This document shows, in pieces, positions 1 through 15,894 of a stretch of 64,000 nucleotides of DNA. Position 1 is the stretch's first letter; each line of letters opens with the position of its first letter. The notes beneath the pieces are model-generated. The model had not been told where the DNA came from. It did not search any database and saw only the letters and a program-made list of their open reading frames with translations. The translations under genes were made by a program, and so were the position numbers. Source of the stretch: Deinococcus sp. YIM 77859 (lineage in GTDB: Bacteria > Deinococcota > Deinococci > Deinococcales > Deinococcaceae); assembly GCF_000745175.1 (NCBI RefSeq), contig NZ_JQNI01000004.1, positions 384,001 to 448,000 of the forward strand, given 5' to 3'.

Positions 1-1028
1 CCTCCGCGAACCAGATGCCAGCGGACGTGATGCAGATCGAAGGTGCCGACCTGGAGTTCGTGGTGCGCCGCTTTCCGAACCTGCTGATGGACCTTACCGC
101 GAAGGTGAAGAAGTACCAGGGCGGCTTCTCGAAGGGTCACTGGCAGGGCGGGACCGTCAATAACAAGGTGTACGGCCTCCCACTGGACAACAGCACCACC
201 GCGATGTTCTACCGTGCGGATCTGTTCAAGAAGGCGGGCATCAACCCTGCCACCATCAAGACGTGGGACGACTACATCGCTGCGGGCGTCAAGCTTCAGA
301 AGATGGACCCGGACATTAAGATGACGGCGAGTGACTTTTTCTCCGATGACCTGATGCTACGCACCATGATGCAGCAGGCGACCGGTGGGTATTACTTTAA
401 CAAGGATGGGGAGATCACCATCAACTCCGCTGGTGCCCAGAAGGCCCTGGCGACCCTCAAGGAGATGTGGGATAAGAAGATCCTGCTGCAATCCCGAGCG
501 ATCGACACGACCGTCGGCTCCTGGAAGGCGAACCGGAGCGCCACGATTCTCGCGCCGGCCTTCATGGCGAACCTGCTGCAAGTCATCGTTCCCGAACAGA
601 AGGGCCTCTGGGGCGTCGCGCCGCTGCCGGGGTTCGGCAAGCCGCAGCCGGCCGACTTCGGCACGACGTACGCGACCGTCGCGCAAGCCAGCAAGAGCAA
701 GGACGTCGCGCTGGCGTTCGTGGAGTGGCTTGCCACCGTCGGCGGCCAACGACGCGGGTTTAACCCGGGCGCGCTGAACGCGTACTTGCCGGGCAGTGAC
801 AAACTCAACCTCCGGAACGCTTACTTCGCCACCCCGAACTACGCTTCAGTCTTCATTGCCGGGCAAGGCAAACTGCCGTACCTGCGCTACACCACCGACT
901 CAAACGCCGCGCGCCAGGCGGTAATGACGGCACAAGGTGCTGTTCTCAATGGAGCGCCCGTCGCCGAAACACTTGGCAAGGCTGCACGCGACCTCGCCAA
1001 CCAGACTGGCCGGGACCTCGCCAAGTAA
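1..1028 (+). CDS. ABC sugar transporter, extracellular solute-binding protein (5' partial)
   Basis: The reading frame is open from the left edge of the window to a TAA, so the start codon and signal peptide lie upstream. About 341 residues are visible. The text resembles family-1 extracellular solute-binding proteins (MalE/UgpB type): a GLPLDNSTTAMFYRADLFKKAGI segment pattern near the visible start, then TWDDYIAAGVKLQ, and a C-terminal part with FVEWLAT. These proteins capture an oligosaccharide outside the membrane and deliver it to the two permeases that follow at 1087 and 1989. No ATPase gene is next to them, so a shared MsmK/MalK-type ATPase elsewhere is likely. The substrate is inferred from the neighbouring glycosidases to be a plant-derived glycoside or oligosaccharide. 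Confidence 0.88.
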   Translation, partial: SANQMPADVMQIEGADLEFVVRRFPNLLMDLTAKVKKYQGGFSKGHWQGGTVNNKVYGLPLDNSTTAMFYRADLFKKAGINPATIKTWDDYIAAGVKLQKMDPDIKMTASDFFSDDLMLRTMMQQATGGYYFNKDGEITINSAGAQKALATLKEMWDKKILLQSRAIDTTVGSWKANRSATILAPAFMANLLQVIVPEQKGLWGVAPLPGFGKPQPADFGTTYATVAQASKSKDVALAFVEWLATVGGQRRGFNPGALNAYLPGSDKLNLRNAYFATPNYASVFIAGQGKLPYLRYTTDSNAARQAVMTAQGAVLNGAPVAETLGKAARDLANQTGRDLAK

Positions 1029-1086
1029 CGCTCGACAGGAACGGGGCCGCTGTCGCAGCGACCTCGTCAACCTAGAGGAGTCCGTC

Positions 1087-1992
1087 ATGACCGACCTGTC
1101 CACCACGGCCCGTCCCGCGCTTCGACCAAGACGCCCTCGGCGTTTCAACGCGGCACCGTGGCTGTTCGCATTGCCGGTGCTGGCATTGCTGACGCTGTTC
1201 ATGCTGCTTCCCATCGCGCAGTCGCTGCTGCTGTCCTTTCAGCGCAACCTGGACGGCGTGGACAAGTTCGTGGGCGTGGCGCAGTACCAGCGTCTCGCGG
1301 GTGACGAAGTCTTTCGCACGGCCGCAATCAACACCGCACTGTTTTTCGTGATGCAGGTTCCGCTGACCCTGTCCATCGCGCTCGGCATCGCGTACCTGCT
1401 CAACCGCCCCGGCTTTCCCCTCAGTGGGCTCTTTCAAAGCGCGTACTTCCTGCCCACCGTCATGGGCCTCGCCACCGCGGGCATTTTGTTCCGCACACTC
1501 CTGAACGAGGACCTCGGCGTGATCAACTTCATGCTGAAGGCCATGGGACTCGCGGGGGTGCCGTGGATCTCGAATCCCTGGTGGGCGAAGGTGTCGATCA
1601 GCGGCGTGCTGCTGTGGCGTGCCGTCGGCTTCAACGTCCTGATCTACCTCGCCGCGCTTCAGAGCGTGCCAAAGGAACTGTATGAGGCCGCGGAGATCGA
1701 CGGGGCGACCAACCCGCAGGTCTTCTGGCACATCACACTGCCGTCCCTGCGTCCGGTGCTGCTGTTCACGGCGATCATGTCGACGCTCGCGACCATCAAC
1801 CTGTTTGACGAGGTGCAGGTCCTGACGGGCGGCGGGCCAGCAGACGGGACACTCACGCTGGGCCTGTACCTGTACCGCGTCGCCTTCCAGAATTTCGACC
1901 ACAACTACGGCAGCGCCGTCGCCTGGGTCATTGTCCTCCTGGCCGGACTCGTCGCGTTTGTGCAGGTCCTGGCCGTTCGGAGGAACGCATGA
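1087..1992 (+). CDS. ABC sugar transporter permease, MalF/UgpA type
   Basis: 301 residues. The start ATG at 1087 is chosen because GAGGAG sits 7 nt upstream and the earlier in-frame ATG at 937 lies inside the preceding gene. An N-terminal basic stretch is followed by about six hydrophobic segments, beginning with PWLFALPVLALLTLFMLLP. The EAA loop that docks the ATPase is visible as LYEAAEIDGATNPQVFWHITLP. Its stop overlaps the start of the next permease by 4 nt (ATGA), which indicates translational coupling. It should form the membrane channel of a carbohydrate importer together with the product of the next gene. Confidence 0.9.
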   Translation: MTDLSTTARPALRPRRPRRFNAAPWLFALPVLALLTLFMLLPIAQSLLLSFQRNLDGVDKFVGVAQYQRLAGDEVFRTAAINTALFFVMQVPLTLSIALGIAYLLNRPGFPLSGLFQSAYFLPTVMGLATAGILFRTLLNEDLGVINFMLKAMGLAGVPWISNPWWAKVSISGVLLWRAVGFNVLIYLAALQSVPKELYEAAEIDGATNPQVFWHITLPSLRPVLLFTAIMSTLATINLFDEVQVLTGGGPADGTLTLGLYLYRVAFQNFDHNYGSAVAWVIVLLAGLVAFVQVLAVRRNA

Positions 1993-2816
1993 GACGCGAG
2001 CGGTTCGGTCCCGCCCAGTGGCTGCTCCTGACCCTGATGGCTCTGGGCGCTCTCGCAGCCCTGTTCCCCTTCGTCTGGATGTTCGCTTCCGCGACCCGTC
2101 CGGCCAGCGATGTGCTGGCCCTCCCGCCCCGCTGGAACATCGGGAGTGCGCTGCTGCCCAACCTCCGCACCTTGATTGAGGAGGGCTTCCTACGCGCCGC
2201 GTTCAACTCCGTCTTCCTTGCCGCCGTCACCACCCTGCTCACGCTGCTGCTCAGCGCCCTGGGCGGGTACGCCATGACCGGCTTCAAGTCACGGGTCGGG
2301 GGGATCCTGTTCGGCATCATCCTGCTCACGCTGTTCGTTCCGGCGCAGGTCACGATCATCCCGGTGTTCAAGCTGCTGGCGGACCTGCACGTACTGGGGA
2401 CGTACTGGGCGGTCATTCTGCCGGCGATCGCCTCGCCGTTCGCGCTGTTCTACATGCGACAGGGCTTCCTGAGCTTTCCGCAGGAACTCGCGGAGGCCGC
2501 CCGCATTGACGGCGCGAACGAATGGCGGGTGTTCTGGCACATCGCGCTACCCGCCGTCCGCCCTACCCTCGCGTCCCTCGCCGTGTTCGTGTTCCTGTTC
2601 CAGTGGAACTCCTACTTCTGGCCGCTGGTGGTGCTAAACACGCCGGAAAGCTTCACGCTGCCGCTCTTCCTGAATGCCCTCTCCACACGGAACACCGTGG
2701 ATTACGGGGCGCTCATGCTCGGCCTGTCGCTGGCCACCCTGCCCGTGCTGCTGTTGTTCGTGTTTGCCCGCAGGCTCTTTACCTCCGCCGTGCTGAGCGG
2801 TGCCGTCAAGGGGTAA
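1989..2816 (+). CDS. ABC sugar transporter permease, MalG/UgpE type
   Basis: 275 residues with six likely membrane segments and the EAA motif ELAEAARIDGANEWRVFWHIALP, typical of the second permease of CUT1 importers. The ATG overlaps the stop of the upstream permease (ATGA) and GGAGG is present just before it. It pairs with the 1087 gene. The next gene, a GH3 glycosidase, starts 48 nt downstream and is probably in the same transcript. Confidence 0.9.
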   Translation: MRRERFGPAQWLLLTLMALGALAALFPFVWMFASATRPASDVLALPPRWNIGSALLPNLRTLIEEGFLRAAFNSVFLAAVTTLLTLLLSALGGYAMTGFKSRVGGILFGIILLTLFVPAQVTIIPVFKLLADLHVLGTYWAVILPAIASPFALFYMRQGFLSFPQELAEAARIDGANEWRVFWHIALPAVRPTLASLAVFVFLFQWNSYFWPLVVLNTPESFTLPLFLNALSTRNTVDYGALMLGLSLATLPVLLLFVFARRLFTSAVLSGAVKG

Positions 2817-2864
2817 GGATGGCCCTGCTCGCCTCACACCCCCCCGCTCTCCCCGAGGTCACCC

Positions 2865-4549
<1,685 letters not shown>

Positions 4550-4553
<4 letters not shown>

Positions 4554-4759
4554 CCCGCTGGCCGCGGCACCTTTCCACCCTGAGTGTCCTTCACCCCGGC
4601 CTGGGGGTGGCGGGAGGTTTTAAGGGCGTCTCCTTCGCGCTGTACGCCAACAGGAACGAACCCGCCACGCCCGCGTTCTTCGAGTGGTTCGAGGCACGCC
4701 GTCCAGTCGGGCGGCCCTCCGCCCCTCCCTCCTCCACGTCTCCAGGAGACCGATCGTGA
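4550..4759 (+). CDS. small hypothetical ORF after the GH3 gene
   Basis: A 69-codon frame starting with ATG that overlaps the GH3 stop by 4 nt, with GGTGGAGAG just upstream, a normal arrangement for a coupled gene. The N-terminal 50 residues look protein-like ([21 protein letters not shown]), but the last 20 run into Pro/Ser-rich text that covers the ribosome binding site of the rhamnosidase. I do not recognise a family. It may be a real small protein, a truncated gene, or chance. Confidence 0.3.
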
Positions 4760-7617
4760 CCCAAACCTCGCTACCCACTGAAGAGACTGGTCCAGGCACA
4801 GCGTCCATCACCCACCTCCGGGCTGAACGGCGTGACGACGCCCTGGGGGTCGCCTCACCCACGCCGCGGCTCTCCTGGCGGGTCAGGTCGGCCTCGCCCG
4901 GCTGGGTGCAGTCCGGGTACGAGATTGAATGCCAGGACGAGCAGGGTACCCACACCTCTGGCCGCATTCCTTCACCCGACGCCGTGCTGGTCCCCTGGCC
5001 CTTCGCCCCACTAACTTCCCGGGAGCGGGTGCAAGTGCGGGTCCGGGCCTGGAACACGGAGGAGATGCCCACCGACTGGAGCGTGCCCCTGGCCGTGGAG
5101 GCTGGACTGTTCCACTCTGAGGACTGGACGGCCCATTTCGTCACGCCCGAGTTCACGGAAGGACCGGCCCCCCTTTTGCGGCGGGAGTTCGACGTGCGGG
5201 GCGGGTTGACGGCCGCGCGGCTGTACATCACAGCGCTAGGCGTGTACGAGGCCCAGCTCAACGGCGAGCGGGTGGGCGATCATGTCCTCGCGCCCGGCTG
5301 GACGAGCTACGATCATCGCCTGCGCTACCAGACCTTCGACGTGACCTCGCTGCTACGTGAGGGACGCAACGCCCTGGGCGTGATGCTCGGGAACGGCTGG
5401 TATCGCGGGCGGCTCGGCTTCTCGGGCGGGCAGCGCAACATCTACGGCGACCGCCTCGCCCTCCTCGCACAACTCGAACTTCGGTACGCCGATGGGACGG
5501 TCGACCGGGTGGTGACTGACGAGGACTGGCGGGCCGCCCGCGGGCCCATCCTTTCCTCGGAGTTGTACGACGGGGAGTGCTACGACGCGCGTCTGGAACC
5601 CGTGGAGTGGGCTCAACCCGGATTCGATGACACCGCCTGGCAAGCTGTCCACATCGTCGAGCGGGACCTGAGGACGTTGATCGCCCCCGAGGGTCCTCCC
5701 GTCCGTCGCACCGAGCTGGTCGCGCCCACCTCCATCTTCCAGTCACCCTCCGGGAAGACTCTGGTGGACTTCGGGCAGAACCTCGTGGGGTGGGTGCGCT
5801 TCACCGTCCGGGGTGAGGCGGGGCAGACCGTCACGCTCCGGCACGCGGAGGTGCTTGAACACGGCGAACTCGGCACCCGGCCCTTGCGGACCGCACAGGC
5901 CATGGACCAGTACACCCTGAAAGGTGGGGGAGAGGAGACCTGGGAGCCGCGCTTCACCTTCCACGGCTTCCGCTACGCCGAGATCGAGGGCTGGCCGGGC
6001 GATCTCTCGCCGGAGGATGTCACTGCCGTGGTCGTCCACTCCGACCTTGAACGCACCGGCTGGTTCGAGTGCTCCGACCCCCTCGTCAATAAGCTGCACG
6101 AAAACGTGGTGTGGGGGATGCGGGGCAACTTCCTGGACATTCCGACCGACTGCCCGCAGCGCGACGAGCGCCTGGGATGGACGGGAGATATTCAGGTGTT
6201 CGCGCCCACCGCCTCCTTTCTCTACGACGTGGACGGCTTCCTGACCTCCTGGCTGGGGGACGTGGCCGCCGAGCAGAGTGAGGAGGGCGTGCCGCCCTTC
6301 ATCGTGCCGAATATTCAGGGCGAGCGGTCGATGGTGCCCGCCGCCGCCTGGACGGACGCCGCGGTTATCGTACCCTGGGTGCTGTACGAGCGGTTCGGCG
6401 ACCGGGACGTGCTGGCCCGGCAGTTTGCCAGCATGTGCGCCTGGGTGGACTTTCTCGACCGGCACTGCGGCCCGGCCCGCGTGTGGGACCAGGGCTTCCA
6501 GTTCGGCGACTGGCTGGACCCCACCGCGCCGCCCGACCAGCCCGGCGCAGCGAAGACCGACGCGGAGATCGTCGCCACGGCGTACTTCGCCCGGTCCGCG
6601 GGTCTGGTATCGCAGGCTGCCGCCGTCCTCGGCCAGGAGGACCGCGCCCGGCACTACGCCGCCCTCGCCGCCGAAGTTCGCGCCGCCTTCGCGCGGCGGT
6701 ACGTCACGCCCGACGGGCGGATGATGAGCGACGCAGTGACGGCCTACACCCTGGCCCTCGCCTTCGACCTGCTGCCGAACGTGGCGCAGCGTGTTCAGGC
6801 GGGCGAGCGCCTCGCCAAACTCGTCCGGGACGGCGGCTACCGCATCCTCACCGGCTTTGTCGGGACGCCCCTGATCTGCGACGCGCTCACGGAGGCGGGC
6901 CGGGCGGACGCGGCCTACCGCCTCTTGATGCAGCGCGAGAACCCCTCGTGGCTGTACCCCGTGACGATGGGCGCGACGACCATCTGGGAACGCTGGGACT
7001 CCATGCTGCCCGATGGCTCCATCAACCCGGGCGAGATGACCTCCTTCAACCACTACGCTCTCGGGGCGGTGGCGGACTGGCTGCACCGCACGGTGGCGGG
7101 CCTCGCCCCTGCCGGACCGGGCTACCGGCGGATGACGATTCGGCCCCTCCCCGGGGGCGGCCTCACCTCCGCGTCCGCGCGGCACGTCACGCCCTATGGG
7201 GAGGCGAGCGTGGCGTGGACCATCTCGGGGGATACCTTCACGCTGGAGGCCGTCCTCCCGCCGAACACGTCGGCCACGGTGATCCTGCCCGGCGAGGAGG
7301 ACATGCCGCTGGAGGTCCTGTCTGGTGAGCACCGCTGGGAGCGCCCGTACCGCTCTCCCCAGCGCAGCCTGCCCCCCCTGACCCTCGGCCTGCCGCTGGT
7401 CGATCTGTGGGACGACGAGGAGGCCCTGAACGCGGTCCTGGCACTGGCCCAGGAGAAGCACCCCCCGCTCGCCGCTGCCCTGAAGCCGGGCAGTGGCCTG
7501 CGGAAGCTCCCCCTGGCCGTGGTCCTGGGCTTCTCGGCAGAGAACAAGACCCTCACGCCGGACGTGCAGGCCATCTTCGACCGGCTCAATCGGGCGCGCG
7601 GCCTCATCTCAGCCTGA
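4756..7617 (+). CDS. alpha-L-rhamnosidase, GH78
   Basis: 953 residues from GTG 4756, chosen for the AGGAG 8 nt upstream; an upstream in-frame ATG at 4684 has no such site. The order matches bacterial GH78 enzymes. An N-terminal Fn3-like domain (TPRLSWRV) is followed by a jelly-roll domain with ARLYITALGVYEAQLNGERV and YRGRLGFSGG. The (alpha/alpha)6 barrel has DIPTDCPQRDERLGWTGD, which contains the conserved acidic catalytic residues, and GATTIWERWDSMLPDGS. A C-terminal beta domain closes the protein. There is no signal peptide. It releases L-rhamnose from rhamnosides such as flavonoid glycosides. Rhamnose import and catabolism genes lie next door, and a quercetinase follows at 7738. Confidence 0.93.
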   Translation: MTQTSLPTEETGPGTASITHLRAERRDDALGVASPTPRLSWRVRSASPGWVQSGYEIECQDEQGTHTSGRIPSPDAVLVPWPFAPLTSRERVQVRVRAWNTEEMPTDWSVPLAVEAGLFHSEDWTAHFVTPEFTEGPAPLLRREFDVRGGLTAARLYITALGVYEAQLNGERVGDHVLAPGWTSYDHRLRYQTFDVTSLLREGRNALGVMLGNGWYRGRLGFSGGQRNIYGDRLALLAQLELRYADGTVDRVVTDEDWRAARGPILSSELYDGECYDARLEPVEWAQPGFDDTAWQAVHIVERDLRTLIAPEGPPVRRTELVAPTSIFQSPSGKTLVDFGQNLVGWVRFTVRGEAGQTVTLRHAEVLEHGELGTRPLRTAQAMDQYTLKGGGEETWEPRFTFHGFRYAEIEGWPGDLSPEDVTAVVVHSDLERTGWFECSDPLVNKLHENVVWGMRGNFLDIPTDCPQRDERLGWTGDIQVFAPTASFLYDVDGFLTSWLGDVAAEQSEEGVPPFIVPNIQGERSMVPAAAWTDAAVIVPWVLYERFGDRDVLARQFASMCAWVDFLDRHCGPARVWDQGFQFGDWLDPTAPPDQPGAAKTDAEIVATAYFARSAGLVSQAAAVLGQEDRARHYAALAAEVRAAFARRYVTPDGRMMSDAVTAYTLALAFDLLPNVAQRVQAGERLAKLVRDGGYRILTGFVGTPLICDALTEAGRADAAYRLLMQRENPSWLYPVTMGATTIWERWDSMLPDGSINPGEMTSFNHYALGAVADWLHRTVAGLAPAGPGYRRMTIRPLPGGGLTSASARHVTPYGEASVAWTISGDTFTLEAVLPPNTSATVILPGEEDMPLEVLSGEHRWERPYRSPQRSLPPLTLGLPLVDLWDDEEALNAVLALAQEKHPPLAAALKPGSGLRKLPLAVVLGFSAENKTLTPDVQAIFDRLNRARGLISA

Positions 7618-7737
7618 TCCGCCCTCCTGGATGTCCCCATGACTCGAACGACGCTCCCTTCCTGAACCCTCCGAGATGTTCCAGGGGCTCGTGAGTGCCC
7701 ACCGTCCAGAAGACTGCCTCATTGCCAAGGAGCTGCT

Positions 7738-8757
<1,020 letters not shown>

Positions 8758-8883
8758 CACCCGGGGGAAGGAGCTGCCGCGCTGAGCTCCGACCCCCGCC
8801 ATCCCCCTGTTCCCGGCCCCGCACGCCTGCTGCTGGGGCGGCTCTGACCGTTACCCCAGCTCCCCTGAGTCAAGGATACTGCC

Positions 8884-9834
<951 letters not shown>

Positions 9835-9956
9835 CGGGCGCTCAGGCAGGGCAGTTTTGCTCGGGTGAACGGCTCCCGCCTGCATGCCCAGCGGACGGCG
9901 GGCGCAAGGGCAGTTCGCTGGAGGAGCGGACAGCCGACCTGCGGGACGTGGAAGGC

Positions 9957-10958
<1,002 letters not shown>

Positions 10959-11050
10959 GGCATTCCTCCGGGAGATCAAGGACGGGGGGTGAGCAGGCAG
11001 AAGGGGAAGCAGGGCAAACGCACTGGGCTGGAGCAGGCGAAGTCAGGGAC

Positions 11051-12058
11051 TCACGGCGCGCCCCCTTTCGACTGCGTGAGGGCGTTGCGTTTCTGACGCG
11101 CTGCCTTCACGCGGGCAGCGAGGTTGGGCCCCAGGACGGAGAGGATCAGCAGCAGGCCGGTGACAATGGTCAGAATCTCGTTTGGGACGTCCGCGAGGGT
11201 CAGGGCGTTCTGGATGATGCCGATCAGGAACACGGCGGCAATCACGCCGATCACGCTGCCGCGCCCGCCGAAGATGCTCACGCCGCCCAGCAGCACCGCC
11301 GCAATGACCGAGAGTTCCAGGCCGACCGCGTTGTCGGCGCGGGCGCTGGAGAAGCGGAAGGTGTAGATGATGCCTGCGAAGCCACTCATCAGGCCCGAGA
11401 GGACGAACAGCAGCAGCTTGGTGCGTTCGACCCGCAACCCCGCGAAGCGTGCCGCGACCTCGTTCGCGCCGATGGCGTACAGCGAGCGCCCGAAGGGGGT
11501 GGCATGCAGGACGACGGCGGTGATGACCGCGAGGATGACGAACGCCACGATGGGAATTGGAATCTGCGTGCCGGGCACCAGACCGAAGCCCAGGTTAGTC
11601 CAGAAGGGGGGGAAGTCCGCTACCGCCCGGTCCCCCAGCAGCGCGTACGCGAGGCCGCGGTACAGCGCCAGTGTGCCGATGGTGACCGCCAGCGAGGGCA
11701 GCCCCAGCCGAGTTACCAGCAGGCCGTTCACGGAGCCGGCGAGTGCGCCCAGCGCCAGCGTGAGCAGGATCGCCAGCGGCATCGGCACGTGCGCGGCCCA
11801 CAACACGCCCAGCATCGCGCTGCACATGCCCACGATGGACGCGACGGACAGGTCGATCTCCGCGACGATGATGATCAGCGTCATCGTGAGGGAGATCAGG
11901 GCGATCTCCACCAGATTCGACGTGAGGTTCGAGAGGTTCGCGCCGGTCAGAAAGGCGTCCGAGAGCCTGGACCCCAGCAGCAGCGCGGCGGCAACGAGGG
12001 CGATGATCGTGGCGTCCCAGCCCAGCAGGCTGCGCGCGGGCCTGAGCGGTGTACTCAT
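11051..12058 (-). CDS. rhaQ: rhamnose ABC transporter permease
   Basis: 335 residues with 8-10 hydrophobic segments and the CUT2 permease signature region: IIIVAEIDLSVASIVGMCSAMLGVL, GLPSLAVTIGTLALYRG and a late VSIFGGRGSVIGVIAA. It overlaps the preceding permease (ATG at 12058, stop of the neighbour at 12055) by 4 nt. It should form the channel with the 12055-13080 product. The rhaP/rhaQ labels follow the rhizobial rhaTPQ order and could be swapped. Confidence 0.85.
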   Translation of the reverse strand: MSTPLRPARSLLGWDATIIALVAAALLLGSRLSDAFLTGANLSNLTSNLVEIALISLTMTLIIIVAEIDLSVASIVGMCSAMLGVLWAAHVPMPLAILLTLALGALAGSVNGLLVTRLGLPSLAVTIGTLALYRGLAYALLGDRAVADFPPFWTNLGFGLVPGTQIPIPIVAFVILAVITAVVLHATPFGRSLYAIGANEVAARFAGLRVERTKLLLFVLSGLMSGFAGIIYTFRFSSARADNAVGLELSVIAAVLLGGVSIFGGRGSVIGVIAAVFLIGIIQNALTLADVPNEILTIVTGLLLILSVLGPNLAARVKAARQKRNALTQSKGGAP

Positions 12059-13076
12059 CGGTGGCTCCTTTCCTGCAGCGCGCGGGCCGCACGGCGGGCA
12101 AGAACGATGTCGACGCTGATCGCGAGCAGCAGCAGGGCACCCTGAATGGCCTGCTGCCAGAAGGCGGGAGCGCGCAGCGCGACGAGGGCGCTGCCGATCA
12201 CGCCCAGCAGCAGGGCGCCGATCCCTGCCCCGGCGATGGTGCCCACGCCGCCCGTGATGGCAACGCCGCCGACCACCGCTGCGGCAATGACCTGGAGTTC
12301 CAGTCCAGTCCCTGCCGCCGCATCCACCGTGCCGAAGCGCGCCAGGTACAGCACGCCCGCGAGTCCCGCGATGGCTCCGGAGAGGATGAAGCCCGTCAGG
12401 ACGCGGCGATCTACGTTGATTCCCGCCAGCCGGGCCGCCTCCACGTTGGAGCCCACTGCGTAGTACTCACGGCCCGAGCGGTACGAGCGCAGGTAGACGC
12501 TGAACCCAACCATCACGGCGAGGACGAGCAGCACGAGGTACGGCACGCCCAGGATGCTGCCGCTCGCAAACGCACTGAACGCCGGGGGTAGGTTGCTTGC
12601 TGTGATCTGCCCGCCGTGGACGATGGCATAGTCCAGCCCGCGGAACACGTACAACGTTCCGAGGGTCGCGACAAGTGCGGGAACCTTGCCGTACGCGACG
12701 AGCAGGCCGTTCACCGCTCCGAGCAGGGCTCCGATGCCCAGCCCCGCAAGGAAGGCCAGCGGGATCGGCATGCCGGGGTTCGCGACGAACAGTGAGCCGG
12801 TGAGGAAGGCCGTGAGGCCGAGGATGCTGCTCACGCTGAGGTCCACATGTTTCATCAGCAGCACCAGGGTCTGCCCGACCACGACGAGCACGACAATGGA
12901 GACGTTCAGCGCCAGGTCACGCAGGCTCTGCGGGCTCAGAAAACGCGGGTTGATGGCGGCGGTAACCGCGATCAGCGCCAGCAGGATCAGGATCAGGCTG
13001 GCCTCGCGGGCGCGAAACAGGCGCGTCAGCAGGTTTGGCGCGACCGCGGGAGGGCTGCCAGGAGAAGAGAGTTCAG

Positions 13077-13080
<4 letters not shown>
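12055..13080 (-). CDS. rhaP: rhamnose ABC transporter permease
   Basis: 341 residues, a CUT2-type permease with about nine membrane segments. Family text includes [42 protein letters not shown] and [21 protein letters not shown]. Its start overlaps the stop of the ATPase gene by 4 nt and its stop overlaps the start of the next permease by 4 nt, so the three genes are translationally coupled. Confidence 0.86.
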
Positions 13081-14628
<1,548 letters not shown>

Positions 14629-14636
<8 letters not shown>

Positions 14637-14970
14637 GGTGAAACACCTCCTCCAGGCGCAGGAAGCCCTCGTCCGGGTTCTTCCCATCAAGGGCCTCGAA
14701 GAAGGGGGCTATCTCAGCCTGCCAGCGCACATTGACCTCGCGCCCCTGCATCCCGTCCAGCGCCGCCTGGAAGTCCGGCGTCTCGAAGTAGCCGACGAGC
14801 AGGCCGTCGTCACGCAGGAACAGGGAGTAGTTGTGCCAGCCGGCCTCGCGAAGGGCCTGGAGCATGTCGGGCCAGACGTGACGGTGGCGCTTCCGGTATT
14901 CCTCCAGGCGGTCGGGGCGGACCTGGAGCAGAAAGCAGACACGTTGGAGAGGGGATGCGTCAGAGGACAC
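14629..14970 (-). CDS. rhaM: L-rhamnose mutarotase
   Basis: 113 residues from GTG 14970, with CTGGAG 6 nt upstream. The longer in-frame extension to 15048 runs through the regulator operator and is unlikely to be translated. RhaM proteins are about 104 residues. Family text is clear: [54 protein letters not shown] and the Trp-rich core. It interconverts the alpha and beta anomers of L-rhamnose so the isomerase gets its preferred form. It is the first gene of the leftward import operon. Confidence 0.88.
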
Positions 14971-15034
14971 GTGAACTCCAGACAGGGGGAGAAACGACAG
15001 GAGGAGCGCGGCTCGGTTGTGATCTTTGTCTTTC

Positions 15035-15094
<60 letters not shown>

Positions 15095-15099
<5 letters not shown>

Positions 15100-15106
15100 T
15101 CTGGTA
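15095..15106 (+). promoter_or_regulatory. leaderless-type -10 of the regulator gene
   Basis: TAGATT at 15095-15100 fits the TANNNT -10 pattern and lies 5 nt before ATG 15106, with no ribosome binding site in between. TTGTAA at 15070-15075 is a possible, somewhat distant -35. The hexamer overlaps the right operator arm, so the regulator probably represses itself. Confidence 0.5.
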
Positions 15107-15894
15107 TGGTCAGCGACAGCTTCAAGGTGAGCAGCGAGCGCCAGCACCTGATCCTGCGCCGTGCCCTGGCTGAGCGCGTGGTGAGGATCAAGGATCTGGC
15201 AACTGAGCTCGGCGTTCACGAGATGACCATCCGGCGCGACCTCGACCAACTGGCGGAACAGGGGTTATTGGAGCGTGTGCACGGCGGGGCCCGCGTTCTG
15301 GAGAAGACCAGTGAGGAGATCGCGCACCAGCTGCGTGCCGTGACAAATACCGAGGCCAAGGCTGAGCTGGCCCGCGCCGCTTTGGACCTGATCGAGGACG
15401 GTGACGTGGTGGCACTTGACGCCAGCACCACCGCCCTTGCCCTGGCCCGTATCCTGCACGCTCGCCACGTAACAGCCATCATGACAGGGCTCGATGCGGC
15501 CAATGCCGTCGCTCAGAACGGCGTGCCGTTCCTGATGGTCGGCGGCAACTTCCACCCACCCGCCCGGTCCTTTGTCGGGGCCTTTTTTATGGATACCATG
15601 GCCAAACTCCATCCCGACAAGGTGTTTTTTTCCGCCAAGGCTTTTTCTCCGGCGACCGGCTTCACCGACGCGCACCTGCCCGAAGTTGGTGCCAAGCAGG
15701 CTCTGATCCGCTCGGGTGGCACGCGCGTTGCCCTGCTTGACGCCTCTAAGTTCGAACGCCGCGCTCTTGCCACCATTGCCACGCTTGATCAGGTGGACGT
15801 GGTCATCACCAACCGTCCGCCCCCCGCCGAAACGCGCGCCGCACTCGACGCTGCCGACATTCGACTTATCGTCACCACGCAGGAGGAGCAGTGA
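15106..15894 (+). CDS. rhaR: DeoR-family transcriptional regulator of rhamnose genes
   Basis: 262 residues from ATG 15106; GTG 15127 is an alternative start. The N-terminal helix-turn-helix is standard DeoR ([29 protein letters not shown]). The C-terminal sensor domain has [22 protein letters not shown] and [10 protein letters not shown]. DeoR regulators sense phosphorylated sugars, and rhizobial RhaR belongs to this family. Its position between import and catabolic genes, and the inverted repeat overlapping its promoter, support a repressor of rhamnose utilisation. The symbol is by context. Confidence 0.85.
   Translation: MVSDSFKVSSERQHLILRRALAERVVRIKDLATELGVHEMTIRRDLDQLAEQGLLERVHGGARVLEKTSEEIAHQLRAVTNTEAKAELARAALDLIEDGDVVALDASTTALALARILHARHVTAIMTGLDAANAVAQNGVPFLMVGGNFHPPARSFVGAFFMDTMAKLHPDKVFFSAKAFSPATGFTDAHLPEVGAKQALIRSGGTRVALLDASKFERRALATIATLDQVDVVITNRPPPAETRAALDAADIRLIVTTQEEQ

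Noticed and set aside
5743..7461. 572-codon frame opposite the rhamnosidase
   Set aside because: Antisense shadow with biased composition.
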